A stretch of DNA of 64,000 nt, taken from assembly GCF_963662255.1 (NCBI RefSeq), contig NC_085068.1, forward strand, positions 1,116,001-1,180,000, given 5' to 3'. Shown in pieces: positions 35,201 to 47,986 of this stretch; position 1 is the stretch's first letter, and each line of letters begins with the position of its first letter. This stretch comes from Cinclus cinclus (lineage: Eukaryota; Chordata; Aves; Passeriformes; Cinclidae). The notes under the pieces were generated by a model. It ran no database searches. It was not told the origin of the DNA and saw only the letters and a program-made list of their open reading frames with translations. The position numbers and the translations under genes were made by a program.

Positions 35201-38200
35201 GTGTCATAATATTTCCATGTTTTTATTGTGCCCCATGCTTTCACAATTCATCCCTGGCCCTATTGCAACCCCTGGTGTCACAAGGGATCATTAGATTGTT
35301 AGCCTGCATTGGGTCACAATGGTTCCTTGCTTCTCTTAACCTCTGTGGTGTCACAATGCATTCCAAACCCTTTTAGGCCACTTGGTCATACAATGAACCA
35401 TTTGATTCTTGGCCCTCATGGTGTCATAATGGTTCCTTGTTTCTATAGATCCCCATGCTGTCAGAGTTCATCCGTGGTCCTTTTGCGCCCCCTGGTGTCA
35501 AAAGGAATTCTAAGATTGTTAGCCTGCCTTGGGTTACAATGGTTCCTTGCTTCTCTTAAACCCTGTGGTGTCACAATGCATTCCATGCTATTTTAGGCCA
35601 CGTGATGTCACAATGAATCATTTCATTTTTGGCCTCCATGGTGGGATAATATTTCCATGTTTTTATTGTGCCCCATGCTTTCACAATTCATCCCTGGCCC
35701 TTTTAGGCCCATTGGTGTCACAAGGGACCATTAGATTGTAAGCCTCCATTGGGTAACAATGGTTCCTTGCTTCTCTTAACCTCTGTGGTGTCACAATGCA
35801 TTCCATGACATTTTAGGCAACTTGATGTCACAATGAATCATTTGATTCTTGGCCTTCATGGTGGCATAATAGATCCTTGCTTCTATAGGTCCCCGTGCTG
35901 TAACAATCCATCCCTGGCCATTTTATACCTCCTGGTGCCACAAGGGATCATTAGATGGTTATCCTGCATTGCGTCACAATGGATCCTTGCTTCTCTTTAC
36001 CTCTGTGGTGTCACAATGCATTCCAAGCACTTTATGGCCACTTGGTCTTACAATGAATCATTTGATTCTTGGCCTTCATGGTGTCATAATGTTTCCTTGC
36101 TTCTATAGGTCCCCATGCTGTCACAATTCATCCCTGGCCCTTTTACGGCCCCTGGTGTCAAATCGGATGCTTGGATTATTAGCCTCCATTGGGTCACAAT
36201 GGATCCTTGCTTCTCTTAACCTCTGTGGTGTCACAATGCATTCCAATCCCTTTTAGGCCAATTGGTCTTACAATGAACCATTTGATTCTTGGCCTCCATG
36301 CTGTCATAATGGTTCCTTGCTTCTATAGGTCCCCATGCTGTCACAGTTCATCCGTGGTCCTTTTGCGCCCCCTGGTGTCAAAAGGGATTCTAAGATTGTT
36401 AGCCTGCCTTGGGTCACAATGGTTCCTTGCTTCTCTTAACCCCTGTGGTGTCACAATGCATCCCAGGCCCTTTTAGGCCACATGATGTCACAATGAATCA
36501 TTTGATTCTTGGCCTCCATGGTGACATAATAGATCCTTGCTTCTATTGGTCCCCGTGCTGTAACAATCCATCCCTGGCCATTTTAGGCCCCCTGGTGTCA
36601 CAAGGGATCATTAGATTGTTAGCCTGCATTGGGTCACAATGGTTCCTTGCTTCTCTTAACCCCTGTGGTGTCACAATGCATCCCATGCCCTTTTAGGCCA
36701 CTTGGTGTTTACAATGAATCATTTGAGTCTTGGCCTCTATAGTGTCATAATATTTCCATGTTTTTATTGTGCCCCATGCTTTCACAATTCATCCCTGGCC
36801 CTATTGCAACCCCTGGTGTCACAAGGGATCATTAGATTGTTAGCCTGCATTGGGTCACAATGGTTCCTTGCTTCTCTTAACCTCTGTGGTGTCACAATGC
36901 ATTCCAAGCCCTTTTAGGCCACTTAGTCTTACAATGAACTATTTGATTCTTGGCCTTCATGGTGTCATAATGGTTCCTTGCTTCTATAGGTCCCCATGCT
37001 GTCAGAGTTCATCCGTGGTCCTTTTGCGCCCCCTGGTGTCAAAAGGGATTCTAAGATTGTTAGCCTGCCTTGGGTCACAATGGTTCCTTGCTTCTCTTAA
37101 CCCCTGTGCTGTCACAATGCATCCCATGCCCTTTTAGGCCACTTGATGTCACAATGAATCATTTTATTTTTGGCCTCCATGGTGGCATAATTGTACCAGG
37201 TTTTAATTGGGCCCCATACTTTCACAATTCATCCCTGGCCCTTTTAGGCCCATTGGTGTCACAAGGGACCATTAGATTGTTAGCCTGCCTTGGGTCACAA
37301 TGGTTCCTTGCTTCTCTTAGCCCCTGTGGTGTCACAATGCATCCCATGCCCTTTTAGGCCACTTGGTGTTACAATGAATCATTTGAGTCTTGGCCTCTAT
37401 TGTGTCATAATATTTCCATGTTTTTATTGTGCCCCATGCTTTCACAATTCATCCCTGGCCCTATTGCAACCCCTGGTGTCACAAGGGATCATTAGATTGT
37501 TAGCCTGCATTGGGTCACAATGGTTCCTTGCTTCTCTTAACCTCTGTGGTGTCACAATGCATTCCAAGCCCTTTTAGGCCACTTGGTCATACAATGAACC
37601 ATTTGATTCTTGGCCCTCATGGTGTCATAATGGTTCCTTGTTTCTATAGATCCCCATGCTGTCACAGTTCATCCGTGGTCCTTTTGCGCCCCCTGGTGTC
37701 AAAAGGAATTCTAAGATTGTTAGCCTGCCTTGGGTCACAATGGTTCCTTGCTTCTCTTAGCCCCTGTGGTGTCACAATGCATCCCATGCCCTTTTAGGCC
37801 ATTTGGTGTTACAATGAATCATTTGAGTCTTGGCCTCTCTTGTGTCATAATATTTCCATGTTTTTATTGTGCCCCATGCTTTCACAATTCATCCCTGGCC
37901 CTATTGCAACCCCTGGTGTCACAAGGGATCATTAGATTGTTAGCCTGCATTGGGTCACAATGGTTCCTTGCTTCTCTTAACCTCTGTGGTGTCACAATGC
38001 ATTCCATGCCATTTTAGGCCACTTGATGTCACAATGATTCATTTGATTCTTGGCCTCCATGGTGTCATAATGGTTCCTTGTTTCTATTGGGCCCCATGCT
38101 GTCACAATTCATCCCTGGCCCTTTTACGCCCCCTGGTGTCAAATGGGATCCTGGGATTATTAGCCTCCATTGGGTAACAATGGATCCTTGATTCTCTTAA

Positions 38201-39431
38201 CCCCTGTGGTGTCACAATGCATCCCATGCCCTTTTAGGCCACTTGATGTCACAATGAATCATTTGATTCTGGGCCTCCATGGTGTCATAATGGTTCCTTG
38301 TTTCTATTGGGCCCCATGCTGTCACAATTCATCCCTGGCCCTTTTACGCCCCCTGGTGTCAAATGGGATCCTGGAATTATTAGCCTCCATTGGGTCACAA
38401 TGGATCCTTGCTTCTCCTAACCCCTGTGGTGTCACAATGCATCCCATGCCCTTTTAGGCCACTTGATGTCACAATGAATCATTTGATTCTTGGCCTCCAA
38501 GGTGACAAAATAGATCCTTGCTTCTATTGGTCCCCGTGCTGTAACAATCCATCCCTGGCCATTTTAGGCCCCCTGGTGTCACAAGGGATCATTAGATTGC
38601 TAGCCTGCATTGGGTCACAATGGTTCCTTGCTTCTCTTAGCCCCTGTGGTGTCACAATGCATCCCATGCCCTTTTAGGCCACTTGGTGTTTACAATGAAT
38701 CATTTGAGTCTTGGCCTCTATAGTGTCATAATATTTCCATGTTTTTATTGTGCCCCATGCTTTCACAATTCATCCCTGGCCCTATTGCAACCCCTGGTGT
38801 CACAATGGATCATTAGATTGTTAGCCTGCATTGGGTCACAATGGTTCCTTGCTTCTCTTAACCTCTGTGGTGTCACAATGCATTCCAAGCCCTTTTAGGC
38901 CACTTGGTCTTACAATGAACCATTTGATTCTTGGCCTTCATGGTGTCATAATGGTTCCTTGCTTCTATAGGTCCCCATGCTGTCAGAGTTCATCCGTGGT
39001 CCTTTTGCGCCCCCTGGTGTCAAAAGGGATTCTAAGATTGTTAGCCTGCCTTGGGTCACAATGGTTCCTTGCTTCTCTTAAACCCTGTGGTGTCACAATG
39101 CAACCCATGCCCTTTTAGGCCACTTGATGTCACAATGAATCATTTTATTTTTGGCCTCCATGGTGGCATAATTGTACCAGGTTTTAATTGGGCCCCATGC
39201 TTTCACAATTCATCCCTGGCCCTTTTAGGCCCATTGGTATCACAAGGGACCATTAGATTGTTAGCCTCCATTGGGTAACAATGGTTCCTTGCTTCTCTTA
39301 ACCTCTGTGGTGTCACAATGCATTCCATGCCATTTTAGGCCACTTGATGTCACAGTGAATCATTTGATTCTTGGCCTCCATGGTGTCATAATGGTTCCTT
39401 GTTTCTATTGGGCCCCATGCTGTCACAATTC

Positions 39432-41442
39432 ATCCCTGGCCCTTTTACGCCCCCTGGTGTCAAATGGGAGCCTGGGATTATTAGCCTCCATTGGGTCACA
39501 ATGGATCCTTGCTTCTCTTAACCCCTGTGGTGTCACAATGCATCCCATGCCCTTTTAGGCCACTTGATGTCACAATGAATCATTTGATTCTTGGCCTCCA
39601 TGGTGACATAATAGATCCTTGCTTCTATTGGTCCCCGTGCTGTAAGAATCCATTCCTGGCCATTTTAGGCCCCCTGGTGTCACAAGGGATCATTAGATTG
39701 TTAGCCTGCCTTGGGTCACAATGGTTCCTTGCTTCTCTTAGCCCCTGTGGTGTCACAATGCATCCCATGCCCTTTTAGGCCACTTGGTGTTACAATGAAT
39801 CATTTGAGTCTTGGCCTCTATTGTGTCATAATATTTCCATGTTTTTATTGTGCCCCATGCTTTCACAATTCATCCCTGGCCCTATTGCAACCCCTGGTGT
39901 CACAATGGATCATTAGATTGTTAGCCTGCATTGGGTCACAATGGTTCCTTGCTTCTCTTAACCTCTGTGGTGTCACAATGCATTCCAAGCCCTTTTAGGC
40001 CACTTGGTCATACAATGAACCATTTGATTCTTGGCCCTCATGGTGTCATAATGGTTCCTTGCTTCTATAGGTCCCCATGCTGTCAGAGTTCATCCGTGGT
40101 CCTTTTGCGCCCCCTGGTGTCAAAAGGGATTCTAAGATTGTTAGCCTGCCTTGGGTCACAATGGTTCCTTGCTTCTCTTAAACCCTGTGGTGTCACAATG
40201 CAACCCATGCCCTTTTAGGCCACTTGATGTCACAATGAATCATTTTATTTTTGGCCTCCATGGTGGCGTAATTGTACCAGGTTTTAATTGGGCCCCATGC
40301 TTTCACAATTCATCCCTGGCCCTTTTAGGCCCATTGGTATCACAAGGGACCATTAGATTGTTAGCCTGCCTTGGGTCACAATGGTTCCTTGCTTCTCTTA
40401 ACCTCTGTGGTGTCACAATGCATTCCATGCCATTTTAGGCCACTTGATGTCACAGTGAATCATTTGATTCTTGGCCTCCATGGTGTCATAATGGTTCCTT
40501 GTTTCTATTGGGCCCCATGCTGTCACAATTCATCCCTGGCCCTTTTAGGCCCATTGGTGTCCTAAGGGACAATTAGATTGTTAGCCTCCATTGGGTAACA
40601 ATGGTTCCTTGCTTCTCTTAACCCCTGTGGTGTCACAATGCATCCCATGCCCTTTTAGGCCACTTGATGTCACAATGAATCATTTTATTTTTGGCCTCCA
40701 TGGTGGCATAATTGTACCAGGTTTTAATTGGGCCCCATGCTTTCACAATTCATCCCTGGCCCTTTTAGGCCCATTGGTGTCACAAGGGACCATTAGATTG
40801 TTAGCCTCCATTAGGTAACAATGGTTCCTTGCTTCTCCTAACCTCTGTGGTGTCACAATGCATTCCATGCCATTTTAGGCCACTTGATGTCACAATGAAT
40901 CATATGATTCTTGGCCTCCATGGTGTCATAATGGTTCCTTGTTTCTATTGGGCCCCATGCTGTCACAATTCATCCCTGGCCCTTTTACGCCCCCTGGTGT
41001 CAAATGGGATCCTGGGATTATTAGCCTCCATTGGGTCACAATGGATCCTTGCTTCTCTTAACCCCTGTGCTGTCACAATGCATCCCATGCCCTTTTAGGC
41101 CACTTGATGTCACAATGAATCATTTGATTCTTGGCCTCCATGGTGACATAATAGATCCTTGCTTCTATTGGTCCCCATGCTGTAACAATCCATCCCTGGC
41201 CATTTTAGGCCCCCTGGTGTCACAAGGGATCATTAGATTGTTAGCCTGCCTTGGGTCACAATGGTTCCTTGCTTCTCTTAGCCCCTGTGGTGTCACAATG
41301 CATCCCATGCCCTTTTAGGCCACTTGGTGTTACAATGAATCATTTGAGTCTTGGCCTCTATTGTATCATAATATTTCCATGTTTTTATTGTGCCCCATGC
41401 TTTCACAATTCATCCCTGGCCCTATTGCAACCCCTGGTGTCA
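39432..41442. repeat. ~2-kb satellite block, copy 2 of a distant duplication
   Basis: Partner of the block at about 30190-32200. The match breaks just before 41480, where the unit carries different variants (CTTTATGGCC near 41532). Bounds are approximate. Confidence 0.75.
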
Positions 41443-44400
41443 CAATGGATCATTAGATTGTTAGCCTGCATTGGGTCACAATCGTTCCTTGCTTCTCTTT
41501 ACCTCTGTGGTGTCACAATGCATTCCAAGCCCTTTATGGCCACTTGGTCTTACAATGAACCACTTGATTCTTGGCCTTCATGGTGTCATAATGGTTCCTT
41601 GCTTCTATAGGTCCCCATGCTGTCAGAGTTCATCCGTGGTCCTTTTGCGCCCCCTGGTGTCAAAAGGGATTCTAAGATTGTTAGCCTGCCTTGGGTCACA
41701 ATTGTTCCTTGCTTCTCTTAACCCCTGTGGTGTCACAATGCATCCCATGCCCTTTTAGGCCACTTGGTGTCACAATGAATCATTTGAGTCTTGGCCTCTA
41801 TTGTATCATAATATTTCCATGTTTTTATTGTGCCCCATGCTTTCACAATTCATCCCTGGCCCTTTTAGGCCCATTGGTGTCACAAGGGACCATTAGATTG
41901 TTAGCCTCCATTGGGTAACAATGGTTCCTTGCTTCTCCTAACCTCTGTGGTGTCACAATGCATTCCATGCCATTTTAGGCCACTTGATGTCACAATGAAT
42001 CATTTGATTCTTGGCCTCCATGGTGTCATAATGGTTCCTTGTTTCTATTGGGCCCCATGCTGTCACAATTCATCCCTGGCCCTTTTACGCCCCCTGGTGT
42101 CAAATGGGATCCTGGGATTATTAGCCTCCATTGGGTCACAATGGATCCTTGCTTCTCTTAACCCCTGTGGTGTCACAATGCATCCCATGCCCTTTTAGGC
42201 CACTTGATGTCACAATGAATCATTTGATTCTTGGCCTCCATGGTGACATAATAGATCCTTGCTTCTATTGGTCCCCGTGCTGTAACAATCCATCCCTGGC
42301 CATTTTAGGCCCCCTGGTGTCACAAGGGATCATTAGATTGTTAGCCTGCCTTGGGTCACAATGGTTCCTTGCTTCTCTTAACCCCTGTGGTGTCACAATG
42401 CATCCCATGCCCTTTTAGGCCACTTGATGTCACAATGAATCATTTTATTTTTGGCCTCAATTGTGTCATAATATTTCCATGTTTTTATGGTGCCCCATGC
42501 TTTCAAAATTCATCCCTGGCCCTATTGCAACCCCTGGTGTCACAAGGGATCATTAGATTGTTAGCCTGCCTTGGGTCACAATGGTTCCTTGCTTCTCTTA
42601 ACCCCTGTGGTGTCACAATGCAACCCATGCCCTTTTAGGCCACTTGATGTCACAATGAATCATTTTAGTTTTGGCCTCCATGGTGGCATAATTGTACCAG
42701 GTTTTAATTGGGCCCCATGCTTTCACAATTCATCCCTGGCCCTTTTAGGCCCATTGGTGTCCGAAGGGACAATTAGATTGTTAGCCTCCATTGGGTAACA
42801 ATGGATCCTTGCTTCTCTTAACCTCTGTGGTGTCACAATGCATTCCATGCCATTTTAGGCCACTTGATGTCACAATGAATCATTTGATTCTTGGCCTCCA
42901 TGGTGTCATAATGGTTCCTTGTTTCTATTGGGCCCCATGCTGTCACAATTCATCCCTGGCCCTTTTACGCCCCCTGGTGTCAAATGGGATCCTGGGATTA
43001 TTAGCCTCTATTGGGTCACAATGGATCCTTGCTTCTCTTAACCCCTGTGGTGTCACAATGCATCCCATGCCCTTTTAGGCCACTTGATGTCACAATGAAT
43101 CATTTGATTCTTGGCCTCCATGGTGACATAATAGATCCTTGCTTCTATTGGTCCCCGTGCTGTAACAATCCATCCCTGGCCATTTTAGGCCCCCTGGTGT
43201 CACAAGGGATCATTAGATTGTTAGCCTGCCTTGGGTCACAATGGTTCCTTGCTTCTCTTAGCCCCTGTGGTGTCACAATGCATCCCATGCCCTTTTAGGC
43301 CACTTGATGTCACAATGAATCATTTGATTCTTGGCCTCCATGGTGGCATAATTGTACCAGGTTTTAATTGGGCCCCATGCTTTCACAATACATCCCTGCC
43401 CCTTTTAGGCCCATTGGTGTCAAAAGGGATCATTAGATTGTTAGCCTCCATTGGGTCACAATGGATCCTTGATTCTCTTAACCCCTGTGCTGTCACAATG
43501 CATCCCATGCCCTTTTAGGCCACTTGATGTCACAATGAATTATTTGATTCTTGGCCTTCATGGTGGCATAATAGATCCTTGATTCTATTGGTCCCCGTGC
43601 TGTAACAATTCATCCCTGGACCTTTTAGACCCAATGGTGTCACAAGGCATCATTAGATGTTTAGCCTGCATTAGGTCACAATGGTTCCTTGCTTCTCTTA
43701 ACCTCTGTGGTGTCACAATGCATTCCATGCCCTTTTAGGCCACTTGATGTCACAATGAATCATTTGATTCTTGGCCTCCATGGTGTCATAATGGTTCCTT
43801 GTTTCTATTGGGCCCCATGCTGTCACAATTCATCCCTGGCCCTTTTACGCCCCCTGGTGTCAAATGGGATCCTGGGATTATTAGCCTCCATTGGGTCACA
43901 ATGGATCCTTGCTTCTCTTAACCTCTGTGGTGTCACAATGCATTCCAATCCCTTTTAGGCCACTTGGTCTTACAATGAACCATTTGATTCTTGGCCTCCA
44001 TGGTGACATAATAGATCCTTGCTTCTATTGGTCCCCGTGCTGTAACAATCCATCCCTGGCCATTTTAGGCCCCCTGGTGTCACAAGGGATCATTAGATTG
44101 TTAGCCTGCCTTGGGTCACAATGGTTCCTTGCTTCTCTTAACCTCTGTGGTGTCACAATGCATTCCAAGCCTGTTTAGGCCACTTGGTCATACAATGAAC
44201 CATTTGATTCTTGGCCCTCATGGTGTCATAATGGTTCCTTGCTTCTATAGGTCCCCATGCTGTCAGAGTTCATCCGTGGTCCTTTTGCGCCCCCTGGTGT
44301 CAAAAGGGATTCTAAGATTGTTAGCCTGCCTTGGGTCACAATGGTTCCTTGCTTCTCTTAACCCCTGTGGTGTCACAATGCATCCCATGCCCTTTTAGGC

Positions 44401-47192
44401 CACTTGATGTCACAATGAATCATTTTAGTTTTGGCCTCCATGGTGGCATAATTGTACCAGGTTTTAATTGGGCCCCATGCTTTCACAATTCACCCCTGGC
44501 CCTTTTAGGCCCATTGGTGTCACAAGGGACCATTAGATTGTTAGCCTCCATTGGGTAACAATGGTTCCTTGCTTCTCCTAACCTCTGTGGTGTCACAATG
44601 CATTCCATGCCATTTTAGGCCACTTGATGTCACAATGAATCATTTGATTCTTGGCCCTCATGGTGTCATAATGGTTCCTTGCTTCTATTGGGCCCCATGC
44701 TGTCACAATTCATCCCTGGCCCTTTTACGCCCCCTGGTGTCAAATGGGATCCTGGGATTATTAGCCTCCATTGGGTCACAATGGATCCTTGCTTCTCTTA
44801 ACCCCTGTGCTGTCACAATGCATCCCATGCCCTTTTAGGCCACTTGATGTCACAATGAATCATTTGATTCTTGGCCTCCATGGTGACATAAGAGATCCTT
44901 GCTTCTATTGGTCCCCGTGCTGTAACAATCCATCCCTGGCCATTTTAGGCCCCCTGGTGTCACAAGGGATCATTAGATTGTTAGCCTGCCTTGGGTCACA
45001 ATGGTTCCTTGCTTTTCTTAGCCCCTGTGGTGTCACAATGCATCCCATGCCCTTTTAGGGCACTTGGTGTTACAATGAATCATTTGAGTCTTGGCCTCTA
45101 TTGTGTCATAATATTTCCATGTTTTTATTGTGCCCCATGCTTTCACAATTCATCCCTGGCCCTATTGCAACCCCTGGTGTCACAATGGATCATTAGATTG
45201 TTAGCCTGCCTTGGGTCACAATGGTTCCTTACTTCTCTTAATCCCTGTGGTGTCACAATGAATCCCATGCCCTTTTAGGCCACTTGATGTCACAATGAAT
45301 CATTTTAGTTTTGGCCTCCATGGTGGCATAATTGTACCAGGTTTTAATTGGGCCCCATGCTTTCACAATTCATCCCTGGCCCTTTTAGGCCAATTGGTGT
45401 CAAATGGGATCCTGGGATTATAAGCCTCCATTGGGTCACAATGGATCCTTGCTTCTCTTAACCCCTGTGGTGTCACAATGCATCCCATGCACTTTTAGGC
45501 CACTTGATGTCACAATGAATCATTTGATTCTTGGCCGCCATGGTGACATAATAGATCCTTGCTTCTATTGGTCCCCGTGCTGTAATAATCCATCCCTGGC
45601 CATTTTAGGCCCCCTGGTGTCACAAGGGATCATTAGATTGTTAGCCTGCATTGGGTCACAATGGTTCCTTGCCTCTCTTAGCCCCTGTGGTGTCACAATG
45701 CATCCCATGCCCTTTTAGGCCACTTGGTGTTACAATGAATCATTTGAGTCTTGGCCTCTATTGTGTCATAATATTTCCATGTTTTAATTGGGCCCCATGC
45801 TTTCACAATTCATCCCTGGCCCTATTGCAACCCCTGGTGTCACAATGGATCATTAGTTTGGTAGACTCCATTGGGTCACAATGGATCCTTGCTTCTCTTA
45901 ACCCCTGTGGTGTCACAATGCATCCCATGCCCTTTTAGGCCACTTGATGTCACAATGAATCATTTGATTCTTGGCCTCCATGGTGTCATAATAGTTCCTT
46001 GTATCTATTGGGCCCCATGCTGTCACAATTCATTCCTGGCCCTTTTACGCACCCTGGTGCCACAAGGGATCATTGGATGGTTAGCCTGCATGGGGTCACA
46101 ATGGTTCCTTGCTCCTCTTAACCTCTGTGGTGTCACAATGCATTCCAAGCCCTTTTAGGCCAATTGTTGTCACAATGAATCATTTGATTCTTGGCCTCCA
46201 TGGTGGCATAAGAGTTCCTTGCTTCTATTGGGCACCATGCTTTCACAATTCATCCCTGGCCATTTTAGGCCCATTGGTGTCACAAGGGATCGTTAGGCTA
46301 TTAGCCTGCATTGGGTCACAATGGTTCCTTGTTTCTCTTAACCTCTGTGGTGTCACAATGCATCCCATGCCCTTTTAGGCCACTTGGTGTTGCTATGCAT
46401 CATTTGATTCTTGGTCTCTATGTTGTCAAAATGTTTCCATGTTTTTCGTGGGCCCCATGCTGTAACAATCCATTCCTGGCCCTTTTATGCCCCCTGGTGT
46501 CACAAGGGATCATTAGATTGTTAGCCTGCATTGGGCCTCAATGGTTCCATGCTTCTCTTAACCTCTGTGGTGTCACAATGCATCCCATGCCCTTTTAGGC
46601 CACTTGATGTCACAATGAATCATTTGATTCTTGGCCTCCATGGTGGCATAATTGTACCAGGTTTTAATTGGGCCCCATGCTTTCACAATTCATCCCTGGC
46701 CCTTTTAGGCCCATTGGTGTCACAAGGGATCATTAGATTGTTAGACTCCATTGGGTCACAGTGGATCCTTGCTTCTCTTACCCCCTATGGTGTCACAATG
46801 CATTCCAAGACCTTTTAGGCCACTTGATCTTACAATGAACCATTTGATTCTTGGCCTTCATGGTGTCATACTATTTCCTTGTTTCTATTGGGCCCCAAGG
46901 TGTCACAATCCATCCCTGGCCCTTTTACGCCCCCTGGTGTCACAAGGTATCATTAGATTGTTAGCCTCCATTGGGTCACAATGGATCCTTGCTTCTCTTA
47001 ACCCCTGTGCTGTCACAATGCATCCCATGCCCTTTTAGGCCATTTGATGTCACAATGAATCATTTGATTCTTGGCCTTCATGGTGTCATAATGGTTCCTT
47101 GCTTCTATATGTCCCCATGCTGTCACAGTTCATCCGTGGTCCTTTTGCGCCCCCTTGTGTCAAAAGTGTTTCTTAGATTAATAGCCAACTTT

Positions 47193-47886
47193 TGAAGGTT
47201 AGTTCTTTCTTTTTTTTTTTTCCCTCTGTGGAATTTTCCCGATTGTCATGCTAAGATACCTGTTGACTGGACCCTGGTGACAAGGGGAAGGGGGGAGAGA
47301 AGAGGGCAACCCCGCGAGATTCAAACAGCCAGAAGAGGAAGCAGAAGGCGGGGCTCGGCCCATTTCTCCCGCGGAGTTCGGACGAGAAGGATGATCGCCG
47401 CCTGTCCTCCATCTCCGCCATCCCAGCGTCGGGAAACCACCATCGGACCCTGCCCGGCTGTCTTCTTGATGTGAACTACCACCATCCAGCACTCTGCTGA
47501 TCACCGGGACCCACACTGTGAGTGGAGGGCTCTCTCCATCTGTCTCCCACCCTGGGACAGCGCTGCCACCACCCCCAGCCCTCCTGCGGCTCTGCGGGAG
47601 CCGCCCGCCCCCAGCACCGGGAACTGCAGCTCAAGGAAAAGGTGCCTGCAGCCAAAAAACACTGGGACTGAGTTACTGTTCTGTTTGTGGGTAATTTCAT
47701 AGCTGTTGTTGTTCTTGTTTGTCGTGTTAGATACACTAGTAAAGAACTGTTATTCCTACCCCCATATCTTTGCCTGAGAGCTCTCTTAATTCCGAAATTA
47801 TAATAATTGGAAGAATCACATTTTTTTTCAGTCCAAGGGGAAGCTTCTGCTTTCCTTGGCAAACACCTGTCTTTCAAACCAGGACA
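47193..47886 (+). repeat. 5' LTR of the ERVL-like provirus
   Basis: About 694 bp, ending AAACCAGGACA. Its first bases (TGAAGGTTAGTTC) differ from the intact edge seen in the other two copies (TGTTGGGGGC), and it has a longer T run at 47210-47221. The edge may be damaged where it meets the satellite. Confidence 0.85.
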
Positions 47887-47891
47887 GATTT

Positions 47892-47910
47892 TGGCCACCC
47901 AACGTGGGGC
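47892..47910 (+). promoter_or_regulatory. Primer-binding site, tRNA-Lys-like
   Basis: Five bases after the 5' LTR the sequence reads TGGCCACCCAACGTGGGGC. It resembles the primer site for tRNA-Lys (CUU type) with one extra base and one change near the start. A Lys primer is more familiar in ERVK-type elements than in mammalian ERVL, so the class label rests on pol rather than on this site. Confidence 0.6.
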
Positions 47911-47986
47911 CCGAGGGCATTGAGAGAAAAGGGTGAAAAAGGAATAACAGTTCTTGAGTTACCTCAGTTTTGTGTTAGGTGGCATC

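Larger units (their letters stand above)
23058..47192. repeat. 220-bp satellite array, right block
   Basis: About 110 further copies of the same ~220-bp unit, continuing the left block after the provirus. Joining the left flank to this block, minus the duplicated ACTT, restores a normal unit, so this is one array split by an insertion. Between roughly 23 and 31 kb the unit types recur in a fixed order with a period near 1,100 bp. Beyond ~35.6 kb units are more diverged, and from ~45 kb to the edge they become increasingly irregular, as expected near an array margin. The last recognisable satellite sequence ends within a few bases of the ERVL LTR at 47193. Confidence 0.97.

Noticed and set aside
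1..47192. CRISPR array, because of a ~37-bp period
   Set aside because: There are no unique spacers between conserved repeats. The whole 36-37 bp subrepeats are diverged copies of each other, and the context is a vertebrate genome.
1..47192. Known centromere marks such as a CENP-B box or telomere repeats
   Set aside because: I saw no CENP-B box and no TTAGGG runs. TTTTAGGCC recurs but is not telomeric.
47199..47898. Open frames inside the ERVL LTRs (also at 53247-53754 and 58095-58589)
   Set aside because: They recur because the LTR is GC-rich and present three times. No start context, homology or splicing supports them.
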